64,000 nucleotides of DNA from CAYPNF01 sp964411985 (GTDB lineage Bacteria > Verrucomicrobiota > Verrucomicrobiia > Limisphaerales > J093), in contig CAYPNF010000033.1 of NCBI GenBank assembly GCA_964411985.1, positions 33,740-97,739 of the forward strand. The letters are read 5' to 3'. Each line of letters begins with the position of its first letter. The first letter of the stretch is position 1. The notes beneath the pieces were generated by a model. The model had not been told where the DNA came from. It saw only the letters and a list, made by a program, of their open reading frames with translations, and did not search any database. The position numbers were made by a program, and so were the translations under genes. Shown here piece after piece: positions 26,099-36,600 of the stretch.

Positions 26099-28714
26099 GT
26101 GATTTTGACTCCGCCATCACCAAGATTAGGCAGGCACGCCAGGGTACTTTGGGGCTGGTTCATCCCTTGGGTATGGCTGGTGGCGGGAGGTTTATGTCTG
26201 TCGGCGGAAGTGACCTTGGACGAGGCTCGCCAGCTGGTGCAGGCAGGACGGTATGACGAATGTGTGGTGATGGCGCGCCTGGGCCTCAAGGAAAGCCAGG
26301 ACACGGAGGAATGGCGGCTGCTTTTGGCCCGCAGTCTGTTGGCGCGCGGGCGTTACCCCGAGGCGCTTGCGTTCATGACCAACGCCCTGGCCCAGGAGAC
26401 CCGGAGCATCCGCCTGCGGTGGCTGGCTCGGGAGGTCTTCCTGAGAAATGGGCTTCGCGGCGAGGCGGTCGAGATGGCGGACGAGATCAGCCAGTTGGTC
26501 ACGACGCGGCCGAGCTTGTACGCGAACGCGGCGGACCTGATCGTGTACGGGCAAACAGCCCTGCTGGCCGGGGCGGACCCCAAGCGGGTATTGGATCGCG
26601 TCTACGAGACTGCCATGAAGATGTCCCCCAAGTCGAGCGAGGTTTACCTGGCGAAGGGAGGTTTGGCCTTGGACAAGCACGATTTTGGTTTGGCGGCGAA
26701 GGCATTTCAGGAAGGCCTGAAGCAACAACCCGATGATCCCGATCTACACTGCGCGCTGGCACGGGCCTATGAGCCGAGTGACCGTCCCGCGATGCTGGCG
26801 TCGCTGGCCGCCGCTTTGGAGCGCAACAGCAATCATGTGGAGAGCTTGGTGTTGCTGGTGGATCATTGTATCGATGCCGAGGAGTACCAAGAAGCGCGGA
26901 AGACCCTGGACAAGATCGCCGCGGTGAACCCGAATCATCCAGAGGCCTGGGCCTACCGTGCTTTGCTGGCGCTTCTCGCTGGTGAGCCGAAGGAGTCGGA
27001 GGAGGCGCGGAAGAAAGCGCTCTACTTCTGGAATGAGAATCCGGCGGTGGACCACCTGATCGGCCGAAAGCTCTCCCAGAAGTACCGGTTTGCCGAGGGT
27101 GCCGTCCGTCAGCGCAACGCCCTGCTCATGGATGAACACTATCTCCCTGCCACGGCGCAGCTTGCGCTGGATCTCCTCCGTCTGGGCGAGGAGTCGGAAG
27201 GCTGGCGTTTGGCCGAGACGGTGCGTGAGAAGGACGAGTACGACGTCGCGGCATTCAACCTGGTCACCCTTCGGGAGACGATGGGGAAGTTTACCACGCT
27301 CACGAATGATGCCTTGACGCTGCGCATGGGGGCCCACGAGGCAATCATCTATGGAAAGCGAGCGCTGGAGCTTCTGACCCAAGCCCGGGCCACGATCAGC
27401 GCCAAATATGGGGTCGAAATCCGTCGGCCCTGCGTGGTTGAGATTTTTCCTGAGCAGAAAGACTTTGCCGTTCGTACCTTTGGCATGCCGGACAACCCGG
27501 GGTATCTTGGAGTCTGTTTTGGGAGTGTGGTGACGGCGACCGGGCCGGCAGCCCAGGGCGGGCGTCCGATCAACTGGCAGGCGGTGCTCTGGCATGAGTT
27601 CGCTCATGTGGTGACCCTGCAACTCACGCGCAACAAGATGCCTCGCTGGCTCAGCGAGGGGATCTCGGTTTACGAGGAAAAGCAAGCCAACCCGGCATGG
27701 GGCCAGCACATGACGCCGCAGTACCGCGAGCTGATTCTGGACGGCAAGCTCACGCCGGTGTCGCAGTTGAGCGGGGCGTTTCTTTCCGCCAAGTCGAACC
27801 TGGATCTTCAGTTTGCCTACTACGAGTCTTCACTGGTGGTGCAGTTCTTAGTCGAGAAGTTCGGTCTAGCGCAGCTCGCCGCCATCTTAGGGGATCTGCG
27901 GGATGGTGCGGACATCAACCAGGCCATCGAGAGTCGCACGGTGGCGATGGCCCAGTTCGAGAAGGATTTTGAGGTCTATGCACGCGACCTGGCAGCGAAG
28001 ATGGCCCCAGGACTGGTTTGGAGCAAGCCGCTTCCCGAACCTGCAGGGGCGCCCACGGAGGATCCGGCCTGGATGATCTGGACGAAGACCCAACCCTTGA
28101 ATTTCTGGGTGATGACCCGGGTAGCCCAAGTGCACTTGGAGGAGAAGCGCTGGGCTGAGGCCAAGCCCGTGCTGGAGAAACTGGTGGAACTGTACCCCGG
28201 ATCCACGGGCACGGCTAGCGCTTACCGCCTCTTGAGCCAGGTTCATCGCGCTCTCGGGGACACGAATTCCGAAAAACAGGTGCTCACGCGCTTTGCCGCA
28301 CTGGACAAGGAGGCTCCGGATGCCTACCTCCGATTGATGGAGCTGTCGGCAGCGGAAGCCGATTGGGCAACCGTCAAGGAGAACTCGCAGCGTTACTTGG
28401 CAGTGAACCCGCTGGTGGCTCCTCCGTATCGTTTTCTGGCAAAAGCGGCAGAAGCCAGCGGAGAACTCCCCGAGGCGATCGAAGCTTCGCGGATGCTGCT
28501 CCAGTTGGACCCGCCAAATCCGGGCGAAGTGCATTACAGGCTGGCGCAGTTACTGCACCGGGCGGGTGATGCGGCAGCCCAGCGGCATGTGCTGCAGGCG
28601 TTGGAAGAAACGCCTCGAAACCGCGCGGCACTGCAGTTGCTACTGGATTTGAACAAAGAGACGAGCGAAACTCTTGGGAACGCGACCTCCAAGGCCGCTG
28701 AGGTTAAGCCATGA
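26099..28714 (+). CDS. TPR protein with gluzincin (peptidase MA-like) domain
   Basis: An 871-residue exported protein that begins the MoxR operon. The start is a GTG at 26099 behind GGTGG, giving a signal segment ending near LCLSA. N- and C-terminal thirds are tetratricopeptide helices (for example ARSLLARGRYPEALAFMTNA, AYRALLALLAGEPKESEEAR). The centre (about 430-660) is a zinc metallopeptidase domain: HEFAH at 499-503 and the third ligand Glu520 in RWLSEGISVYEE, the gluzincin/peptidase-MA pattern. It should therefore be a functional protease or a TPR scaffold with protease activity in the periplasm. Its stop overlaps the next ATG (ATGA). The substrate is unknown; the location suggests processing of proteins handled by the MoxR/vWA complex. 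Confidence 0.8.
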   Translation: MILTPPSPRLGRHARVLWGWFIPWVWLVAGGLCLSAEVTLDEARQLVQAGRYDECVVMARLGLKESQDTEEWRLLLARSLLARGRYPEALAFMTNALAQETRSIRLRWLAREVFLRNGLRGEAVEMADEISQLVTTRPSLYANAADLIVYGQTALLAGADPKRVLDRVYETAMKMSPKSSEVYLAKGGLALDKHDFGLAAKAFQEGLKQQPDDPDLHCALARAYEPSDRPAMLASLAAALERNSNHVESLVLLVDHCIDAEEYQEARKTLDKIAAVNPNHPEAWAYRALLALLAGEPKESEEARKKALYFWNENPAVDHLIGRKLSQKYRFAEGAVRQRNALLMDEHYLPATAQLALDLLRLGEESEGWRLAETVREKDEYDVAAFNLVTLRETMGKFTTLTNDALTLRMGAHEAIIYGKRALELLTQARATISAKYGVEIRRPCVVEIFPEQKDFAVRTFGMPDNPGYLGVCFGSVVTATGPAAQGGRPINWQAVLWHEFAHVVTLQLTRNKMPRWLSEGISVYEEKQANPAWGQHMTPQYRELILDGKLTPVSQLSGAFLSAKSNLDLQFAYYESSLVVQFLVEKFGLAQLAAILGDLRDGADINQAIESRTVAMAQFEKDFEVYARDLAAKMAPGLVWSKPLPEPAGAPTEDPAWMIWTKTQPLNFWVMTRVAQVHLEEKRWAEAKPVLEKLVELYPGSTGTASAYRLLSQVHRALGDTNSEKQVLTRFAALDKEAPDAYLRLMELSAAEADWATVKENSQRYLAVNPLVAPPYRFLAKAAEASGELPEAIEASRMLLQLDPPNPGEVHYRLAQLLHRAGDAAAQRHVLQALEETPRNRAALQLLLDLNKETSETLGNATSKAAEVKP

Positions 28715-29586
28715 AAATACTGCGGCTATTCTGGGTCCTGCTGCCGCTGGCTGCTGGCGGGCTGCTGGCGCAGCGCTGGTGGGGCGGGGACCGAAACCTC
28801 CGGGAGGATGCACCGGTCCGGACGGCACGCGAAGTTCCTTCCCGCAGTACAGGCACACCGAACTGGACCAACGAAGCCGGATTCGAGAAGGACACCTTCA
28901 CTTTTGCCCGGCTGCGCTATTCAAGGACGCCTTACGGTCCTCGCAGTTCGGGTAACTGTTTTACCGACTTTCCGGATAGCGATTTGAACCTCTCCTTTCG
29001 GATCCAGCAAGTGACGTCCATCAAGGTGGACCCGGATGGAAGGGTCGTCAGTCTGACGGACCCTGAACTCTTCGACTACCCCTGGATCTACGCCTCAGAG
29101 CCGGGCCGGCTCAGATTTCTGGATTCGGAAGTGCCGATTTTGAGGAAGTACTTGCTGAATGGCGGATTTTTCATGGCTGACGATTTTTGGGGGCCGGTGC
29201 AATGGGATAACTTCGAAAGCGAGATGAAGCGGGTGTTTCCTGACCGCGACTTTGCGGAACTGCCTATGGATCACCCTGTTTTCCATTGCGTTTTCGATCT
29301 CAAGGGACCGAAGAACAAGTTGCAGAGTCCGAACGTCGGACAAGGGGTCCGCAGCCAGCGAAACGGGGTGACCTGGGAGATTCACGATGGCTTTGAATGT
29401 GTCGACATGCACGTCCGAGCCCTTTTCGACGACAAGGGGCGGATGATGGTCATTGCGACGCACAACTGTGACAACGGCGACGGATGGGAGCGTGAGGGGG
29501 AAAATGACTTCTATTTCCATGAATTCTCGGAGAAGCGAGCCTTCCCGCTTGGGATCAACATCCTCTTTTACGCGATGACGCACTAA
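28711..29586 (+). CDS. DUF4159 domain protein
   Basis: A 291-residue protein with an N-terminal signal or anchor (MKILRLFWVLLPLAAGGLLA), then a DUF4159 domain: FTFARLRYSR, the LLNGGFFMADDFWG block near 150-163 and a C-terminal PLGINILFYAMTH. The fold is related to class I glutamine amidotransferase-like domains, and function is unknown. DUF4159 genes commonly sit beside MoxR/DUF58 operons in this group of bacteria. The ATG overlaps the upstream stop, and the MoxR gene starts on the base after its stop. Confidence 0.8.
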   Translation: MKILRLFWVLLPLAAGGLLAQRWWGGDRNLREDAPVRTAREVPSRSTGTPNWTNEAGFEKDTFTFARLRYSRTPYGPRSSGNCFTDFPDSDLNLSFRIQQVTSIKVDPDGRVVSLTDPELFDYPWIYASEPGRLRFLDSEVPILRKYLLNGGFFMADDFWGPVQWDNFESEMKRVFPDRDFAELPMDHPVFHCVFDLKGPKNKLQSPNVGQGVRSQRNGVTWEIHDGFECVDMHVRALFDDKGRMMVIATHNCDNGDGWEREGENDFYFHEFSEKRAFPLGINILFYAMTH

Positions 29587-30627
29587 ATGAACACCGAACC
29601 CGAAAATTACACTACTTCGACCGCGTCTTTACCCGCTGAGGTGGAACGTGAAACCGTTGAGCGACTCCTGGCGGGTCGCACTCGGATTGAAGCGGAGCTC
29701 GCCAAGGCGATCGTCGGTCAGAAGGAGGTCATCGACCAGATTCTGATCGCGCTCTTCGCCGGCGGCCACTGCTTGATCACGGGTGCACCTGGGCTGGCCA
29801 AGACCCTGCTCGTGAAGTCCATCGCCCAGATCTTCCACTTAAAATACCAGCGGATCCAGTTTACGCCCGATTTGATGCCGGCAGACATCACCGGGACGGA
29901 GATTCTGCAGGAGACCCCCGATGGACGGAAGATGACCTTTGTGCGCGGCCCGGTCTTTGCGAACATGATCCTGGCCGACGAAATCAACCGTACGCCGCCG
30001 AAGACCCAAGCGGCGCTGCTTGAGGCAATGCAGGAACATCAGGTGACCGCAGCGGGCACCCGGCACTCCTTGGAGGAGCCTTTCTTCGTGCTCGCCACCC
30101 AGAACCCCATTGAGATGGAGGGAACCTATCCGTTACCCGAGGCGCAACTCGATCGGTTTATGTTCAACGTGGTGATGGATTACCTTCCGGAAGATGAGGA
30201 GGTCGACGTGGTGACCCGAACTACCGCTGACCAGCCGATGGCGATCAGCACGTTGTTTACGGGCGAGGACGTCCTGCGCTTTCAGGCCGTCGTGCGGACG
30301 GTCCCGATTGCCGAGGAGATGGTCCGCTACGCCGTCCGACTGGCTGCCGCCTCGCGTCCGAAACCTGGACGGGCCCTGGATTTCATCAACTCGTGGGTCA
30401 GTTGGGGGGCGGGAACTCGGGCGGGGCAATTCCTGGTACTTGGGGCGAAGGTGCGTGCGCTGTTCAACGGGCGTGCGCACGTCGCGATGGAGGACATTCA
30501 GGCGCTTGCCGGGCCAGTGTTGCGGCACCGCATCCTGCTCAACTACCGTGCTGAGGCCGAGGGTACAAATGTGGAGGAAGTGATTCGCCGCCTGCTCGAT
30601 ACCCTCCAGCCGCCCCTTCGCACATGA
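29587..30627 (+). CDS. MoxR-family AAA+ ATPase
   Basis: A 346-residue cytoplasmic AAA+ ATPase. Walker A GAPGLAKT is at 66-73, Walker B MILADEIN at 127-134, sensor 1 ATQNP at 170-174, and the MoxR-typical EGTYPLPEAQLDRF at 178-191. The C-terminal lid domain is complete. MoxR proteins act as chaperones that remodel partner complexes together with von Willebrand A proteins. Here the partners are the DUF58 and BatA-type products immediately downstream (ATGA overlap with DUF58). Confidence 0.95.
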   Translation: MNTEPENYTTSTASLPAEVERETVERLLAGRTRIEAELAKAIVGQKEVIDQILIALFAGGHCLITGAPGLAKTLLVKSIAQIFHLKYQRIQFTPDLMPADITGTEILQETPDGRKMTFVRGPVFANMILADEINRTPPKTQAALLEAMQEHQVTAAGTRHSLEEPFFVLATQNPIEMEGTYPLPEAQLDRFMFNVVMDYLPEDEEVDVVTRTTADQPMAISTLFTGEDVLRFQAVVRTVPIAEEMVRYAVRLAAASRPKPGRALDFINSWVSWGAGTRAGQFLVLGAKVRALFNGRAHVAMEDIQALAGPVLRHRILLNYRAEAEGTNVEEVIRRLLDTLQPPLRT

Positions 30628-31586
30628 CCCCGGACTCTCCGCTTCCTTCGCTGCCCGCCGGATCCCGCATCGACCCGCGGGTGCTGATGCGCATCCGCAA
30701 CCTCGAGATGCGGGCCCGCCTGGTCGTCGAAGGTTTTTGGAGCGGTCTTCATCGAAGTCCTTACCACGGCTTTTCCGTGGAGTTTACCGAATACCGGCAA
30801 TACACGCCGGGGGACGATCTGCGTTACCTGGATTGGCGGGTATTCGGGCGGAGCGACCGGTACTTCATCAAGCGGTTTGAAGATGAAACCAACCTGCGCT
30901 GCCACCTGCTGGTGGACCAAAGCCGATCGATGGCCTATGGATCGATCGGCTACACGAAGGCGGACTATGCGGCCACCCTTGCCGCCACTCTGGGCTATTT
31001 CCTGTTCATGCAGGGCGACGCGATTGGGTTGCTCACCTTCGATGACCAAGTGCGTGACTATCTTCCAGCCAGCCACCGAACCGGGCATCTGCGGCGCCTC
31101 ATGGTGGCCCTGGAACGACCGGCTGGAGGGCAGGCCACGGATCTGGCCGCTCCCCTCCGGCGTATTGCAGAAATTATCAGAAAACGGGGGTTGGTGGTTC
31201 TGATTACGGATTTTCTGGCTCCCATCGACCAGCTCGAACGGTCCCTGATCCAGCTGAGCGCAAGTGGCCACGAAATCGTCGTATTCCAGATTGTGGATCC
31301 GGCGGAACTTACATTCGAATTCCGGGAACCCGCACTCTTCGAAGACGCGGAAACGGGGCAGAAGCTCCTGGTAGAGCCAGGAGCCGCGCGCGCTGAATAC
31401 CTGCGGCGTTTCGCAGACCACTGCAACGGGGTACGCGCTCTTTGCCAACGGCTGGGCAGCAGTTACTCCCAACTGTCCACGGAGCAGCCGTTGGAAATGG
31501 CTCTCTTTGACTTCTTACGGGCGCGGACCCAACAGAGCCGCCGAATCCGGCGAACGTTTCGCCCTGCCAACCGGATGCCCGTATGA
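30624..31586 (+). CDS. DUF58 protein with vWA-like domain
   Basis: 320 residues. The DUF58 signature EYRQYTPGDDLRYLDWRVFG (56-75) is followed by DRYFIKRFEDET. The vWA-like domain starts at LLVDQSRSM (95-103), whose Asp-x-Ser-x-Ser is a MIDAS metal site. No transmembrane helix is obvious, so it probably works at the membrane face with MoxR. It overlaps both neighbours by 4 bases (ATGA), which argues for fixed stoichiometry. Confidence 0.92.
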   Translation: MTPDSPLPSLPAGSRIDPRVLMRIRNLEMRARLVVEGFWSGLHRSPYHGFSVEFTEYRQYTPGDDLRYLDWRVFGRSDRYFIKRFEDETNLRCHLLVDQSRSMAYGSIGYTKADYAATLAATLGYFLFMQGDAIGLLTFDDQVRDYLPASHRTGHLRRLMVALERPAGGQATDLAAPLRRIAEIIRKRGLVVLITDFLAPIDQLERSLIQLSASGHEIVVFQIVDPAELTFEFREPALFEDAETGQKLLVEPGAARAEYLRRFADHCNGVRALCQRLGSSYSQLSTEQPLEMALFDFLRARTQQSRRIRRTFRPANRMPV

Positions 31587-33688
31587 GTTTCCTCGCGCCA
31601 CTCTTCTTGATTGGTGGATTGGCGGTGGCGCTCCCGGTGCTGTTCCATCTGATCCGGCAGACGACTCGGGATCGCACGGTTTTCAGTTCCTTGATGTTCC
31701 TTCGGCCCACTCCGCCCAGACTGACCCGTCGGAGCCGACTCGAGCATCTCCTGCTGCTCGCGATTCGTTGCCTGGTGTTGTGTTTGCTGGCCGCAGGGTT
31801 CGCCCGGCCGTTCCTGAAGGGGCCGATGCCGGCCGACGGCGCGGCCGGTTCCTCCAGACGTATCGTCCTCCTCGTGGATGCTGGGGCCAGCATGCGGCGC
31901 GGGAACCTGTGGGGGGAAGCCCGGGAGAAGGCGGCGAAGATCTTTAGAACAGCAGCCCCGGCGGACCAGGTAGCGGTGCTGACTTTCGATCAGCGGCTCC
32001 ACTCTCTGGTGGCATTTGACCAGTGGAAGACCACATCCATTGGCGACCGAGCCGCCCTGGCGGAGCGGCTTTTGGCGGCAGCAACGCCCGGCTGGCTCAG
32101 TTCGCACTTGGATGATGCCCTGACTCAGGCGGCGGAGATGTTAGCCGATTCAACCGCCCAGACTCCCGGCCAACGCCAGATCATCCTGATCAGCGATCTC
32201 AAGGAGGGCAGTCGACTTGGGGGGCTTCAGGGCCATGACTGGCCTAGGGGCATCGAAGTGCTGCTCGATCCAGTGGGCCCTCTCAAGACGAGCAATGCGG
32301 GATTGGAGTTGGCGGCGACCGCGGAGGAGACAGAAACCTCCGCCGCAGCGACGGTCCGAGTGCGGGTGGTGAACGCTGCCGACTCGCAGCGCGACCGGTT
32401 CAGCGTGGCCTGGTCGGACTCCAATGGACAACCAGTGCCCGGAACCGCGCAGGAAGTGTGGCTGCCTGCTGGCCAGAGCCGAATCGTTTCCCTGCCTGTT
32501 GTGCCTCAACTCGGCACGGCGCGACTGATGCTTCGCGGCGACGAGGAGGAGTTCGACAACAACCTCTTCGTTATCCCACCGGAAGCGGCTCGGTCGAGCG
32601 TACTCTACATAGGGCGTGAAGCGGAGAAGGATGCTCGTGAACCCTTCTACTTTCTGCAGCGTGCCCTGCAGAACACCCGGCAGCGAACGGTACGCTTGGT
32701 TCTTCGGGGACCAGAGGCACCCTCGCTTGCCGTCGAAGCACGCGAGGCCGATGTGATCGTCGTGGCCGATCCTCTGGGGGATGCGGCCCTGACCGAGATA
32801 CGGGCCCTGGTGGAGACCGGAAAGACTCTGCTGTGTGTATGCCGAACACCCGCGATGTCAGCCACACTCGCCCGGTTCGTCGGGCGCGAAGCACTCTCCT
32901 TGGAGGAAGCCCTGGTCAGCAGTTACGCTATGCTCTCAGAAGTGGACCTGCGTCACCCGCTCTTTACCCCATTCGCAGATCCCAGGTTCAACGATTTCAC
33001 CGGGATCCATTTCTGGAAGTACCGGCGTCTGGACCCCGCGGCTCTGCCGGGAGCACGAGTGCTGGCGAAATTCGACACCGAAGACCCAGCCTTGATCGAG
33101 CTTCCGGTTGGCAAAGGCCGCGCGCTGGTCCTTATGTCGGGTTGGCAGCCCTTCGACAGTCAACTCGCTCTCTCCTCCAAGTTCGTGCCGCTACTCCACT
33201 CCGTCCTCGAATTGGGGGCGCGGGGGGGGCGCCCGGAGGTCAGTTACCCAGTGGGCGAGTCGATCCCGCTTCCTACTGAGCTAGTCGCCGCAGGCGGGGC
33301 GCTGACGGTGCTGCGTCCCGATGGTTCCACGGTGACGATGGAGTCCGGCGCCACCCACTTTACCCAGAGTGGCCTGCCGGGGATCTATCGGGTAACCCTG
33401 GGGGAGAACTCGAGGCAGTTTGCGGTGAACCTGGACCCGGCCGAGAGTCGGACCGCGCCTCTTGCGGTGGAGCAACTGGAGCAGATAGGGGTGCCAGTTG
33501 TCGCTCGCTTGGCCGAAGCGGCGAGGGAAACCAGAGTCACGAGGCAACTACAGAATGCGGAACAGGAGGAACGTCAAAGGCTCTGGCGTTGGTTCCTTGT
33601 GGCCACCGTGGCGGCGCTCCTGTTTGAAACCTGGCTGGCTGGACGCGCCACGCGACATCTGGCCGTAGCGGGGGAGGTACCCTCATGA
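31583..33688 (+). CDS. BatA-type membrane protein with vWA domain
   Basis: 701 residues. The N-terminus is the BatA double-helix anchor (FLAPLFLIGGLAVALPVLFHL, then LLLLAIRCLVLCLLAAGFARPFL). A vWA domain follows (about 85-230) whose metal site reads VDAGAS, one residue off the usual Asp-x-Ser-x-Ser. A middle region (about 330-480) looks like a glutamine-amidotransferase-like fold, and a C-terminal helix (WFLVATVAALLFETWLAG) gives a second anchor. The large soluble parts probably face the periplasm. Operon overlaps (ATGA) join it to DUF58 and to the next gene. Confidence 0.85.
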   Translation: MSFLAPLFLIGGLAVALPVLFHLIRQTTRDRTVFSSLMFLRPTPPRLTRRSRLEHLLLLAIRCLVLCLLAAGFARPFLKGPMPADGAAGSSRRIVLLVDAGASMRRGNLWGEAREKAAKIFRTAAPADQVAVLTFDQRLHSLVAFDQWKTTSIGDRAALAERLLAAATPGWLSSHLDDALTQAAEMLADSTAQTPGQRQIILISDLKEGSRLGGLQGHDWPRGIEVLLDPVGPLKTSNAGLELAATAEETETSAAATVRVRVVNAADSQRDRFSVAWSDSNGQPVPGTAQEVWLPAGQSRIVSLPVVPQLGTARLMLRGDEEEFDNNLFVIPPEAARSSVLYIGREAEKDAREPFYFLQRALQNTRQRTVRLVLRGPEAPSLAVEAREADVIVVADPLGDAALTEIRALVETGKTLLCVCRTPAMSATLARFVGREALSLEEALVSSYAMLSEVDLRHPLFTPFADPRFNDFTGIHFWKYRRLDPAALPGARVLAKFDTEDPALIELPVGKGRALVLMSGWQPFDSQLALSSKFVPLLHSVLELGARGGRPEVSYPVGESIPLPTELVAAGGALTVLRPDGSTVTMESGATHFTQSGLPGIYRVTLGENSRQFAVNLDPAESRTAPLAVEQLEQIGVPVVARLAEAARETRVTRQLQNAEQEERQRLWRWFLVATVAALLFETWLAGRATRHLAVAGEVPS

Positions 33689-36600
33689 TCGATCCAGCAC
33701 TCGCCCGGTCGCTTCGCCCTGTGGTTCGGCGCCGCATGCAGCTGCAGCTTAGCTGGCGATTGGCGGCATGTTGGGTGCTAGGTGCACTCAGCGGCGCGGT
33801 GCTCATGGCACTTCACCGGTGGGGGCTCCCAATCCTTCCCTACGCCTTCTGGGGGATCTGCCTGGTCAGCGCGGTAGCCGTGACGGTCGCGGTCCGGAGC
33901 CTCTTTCTGAACCGAACCGATTGGCGATGGGCAGCACGGCGGGTCGAAGAGCGCTATCCCGAATTGAAGGGACTCCTCCTGACAGCAGCGCAGCTGCCGG
34001 GCAAGGAGTCGGGGAACCCTCACTACTTGGAGAAGCGGCTCGTGCAAGAGGCGGTATTGCACGGCCATACACACGAGTGGGCGCAGGCAGTGCCGGGCTG
34101 GCAGGTTGGCTTGGGGCACGTTGGCCACGGAATGTCCCTGGCACTGCTGGCTTGGGTCCTGTGGGCTTTGCCTGTGTCCGTGCCGAAGCCCCTGTCCATG
34201 CCGGGAGTGCGCGCGGCGGCGGGTGTGACCGTGCTGCCGGGCGACACTTCTCTGGAGCGTGGGAGCAGCCTGGTGGTCCTGGCGCGATTCGAAGGTGCTC
34301 TTCCCTCTTCGGTCGACTTGGTGGTGGGAGAGGCTGCCGAGGCTAGCCGCAGGATTCCGTTGGTCAAGAGTCTTGCCGATCCCGTGTTCGGCTCCAGTGT
34401 GCCGGAGGTTATGGAACCGCTGGTCTACCATCTGGAGTACGCCGGCCAGAAAACCCGGAGTTTCCGTGTCAGCGTCTTCGAGTATCCGCGCCTTCTGAGG
34501 GCCGACGCGGAGCTCACCTTCCCCGCTTACACCGGCCTCGCACCGCGGCGCGTTGAGGACACCCGGCGCCTGAGTGCGGTGGAAGGCAGCCGGATGGACT
34601 TGATCCTCCAGCTGAACAAGCCAGTGGCATCCGCCGCTTTGATAGCCAAGACCCAGGAGCGCACTCGGCTTCCCCTGCAATCGACGAACGCGCAAACCAC
34701 CGCTTACCTCAAGCAGTTCCTCTTCGCGTCTAGCATGACTTACGAACTGCAGTTGGTCGATGCTGAAGGGCGCACCAACAAGCTGCCGACCCAGTTCGTA
34801 TTTGAAGTGTTGACGAACCGCCAACCGGAACTGCGTCTGGCTGCGCCCCGCGGCGACCTGCGGCCCTCCGCGCTTGAAGAAATCCGGTTTGAGGGAACGG
34901 CCTGGGATGACTTTGGCCTGTCCTCCTTTGGTTTGGGATACACAGTGGCGGGAGAAGAGACCGTCCTGCTTGAGCTGGGACGGGCGATTCCTGCCAAAGA
35001 AAAACGGACCTTCAAGCATCGGCTCAAGTTGGAGGATCTTGGGGTACAGCCTGACCAGCTGATTTCCTGGTTCCTCTGGGCCGACGATTCGGGGCCGGAA
35101 GGTGAGACGCGTCGCACGACCACCGATTTGTTCTTCGGTGAGGTCCGTCCCTTCGACGAAGTCTTTCGGGAAGGGCAATCCAACGAGAGCCAATCGGATT
35201 CACAAGAGTCGGGCGAGCAGGGCGAGCAGCAAGGCAATCAGACCGCCCGGCTGGCGGAGCTGCAGAAACAGATCCTCAGCGCCACCTGGAAGCTTCAGCG
35301 CGAACACAGGGCCTCGGCGTCTCCCACCTACACCAAGGATGTGCTCGTGGTCATGGAGTCGCAGAAGCAAGCCTTGGAGCAGGCGGAGACGATGCGGGAG
35401 CGTGCTGAGGAGCCACGCACCGCTGGGCTTTGGGAGGCAGTGACCAAGGAGATGGAGCTTGCGGCGCAGAGGCTGGAGGCCGCAACCAACGCTCCGCCGT
35501 TGCTGAAGCCGGCCGTGGTCGCAGAGCAGTCCGCCTACCAAGCCTTGCTCAGGCTGCAGGCGCGTGAGCATGAGGTGGCAAGGGCCAACAGCCGAAGCCG
35601 CGGCCAGAACGCCGGACGGCAGGGAAACCAGCGGCAGCTCGAACAGATGGAGTTGACTCAGTCGGAGAACCGCTACGAGCGCCAGAGTGAAGCTCGAGCC
35701 CCGCAGACTCCCGAACGCCGCGAGCAATTGCAGGTTATGAACCGGCTGCAGGAGCTGGCCCGCCGCCAACAGGATCTCAACGAACGACTCAAGGAACTCC
35801 AGAGCGCCCTTCAGGAGGCCCGAACCGAGAAGGAGCGCGAGGAAGTCCGGCGACGACTCAAGCGCCTTCAGGAGGAGGAGCAGCAGATGCTTGCCGACGT
35901 CGATGAGGTGCGTCAGCGCATGGAGCGTCCCGAAAACCAGTCCAGGATGGCGGAAGAACGCCGACAGTTGGACCAGACCCGTAACGAGGTCCAGAGGGCC
36001 GCCGAGGCCGCGAGCCAAGGCTCGACTTCGCAGGCCTTGGCGTCAGGGACCCGGGCACAGCGCCAACTGCAAGACCTGCGCGACGAGATGAGGAAAGAGA
36101 ACTCCAGCGAGTTTACGGAAGAGATGCGGGAACTGCGGAACCAGGCTCGGGAACTCTCGAGCCAGCAAGAAGAGATTGCCCGGAAGCTGGAAACAGAGGC
36201 AGCGACCGGCCGGAAGACGCTCTCAGACTCGGATCAGCTAGGGGATGTTCCCGCCCAGATTGCCCGGCAGAAGGAACGACTCACGAACCTTGTGGAACGT
36301 GCCACCGACGTTTCTCAGCAGGCCGAAACGTCCCAGCCTTTGCTTTCACGGCAGCTCTACGACACCCTGCGAAGGTTTTCCCAGCGGACCGCGGGTGGCG
36401 TGAAGGAGTCCCAAGAAGAACTACTCCGCCGAGGCCTGATGACCCGGAACCTCTACGACCGTCTGCAGGACTCTAGCCAGCCGGACGGCGCCAAACTGCT
36501 GGACGCAGCCGAAGAGATGGTGCGCCAGAGCGCCATCCCCCAGGCACGTCAGATCGGCCAACGCGCCCGCGCTGGTTTTGACGAGCTCAAGACAGGAGTG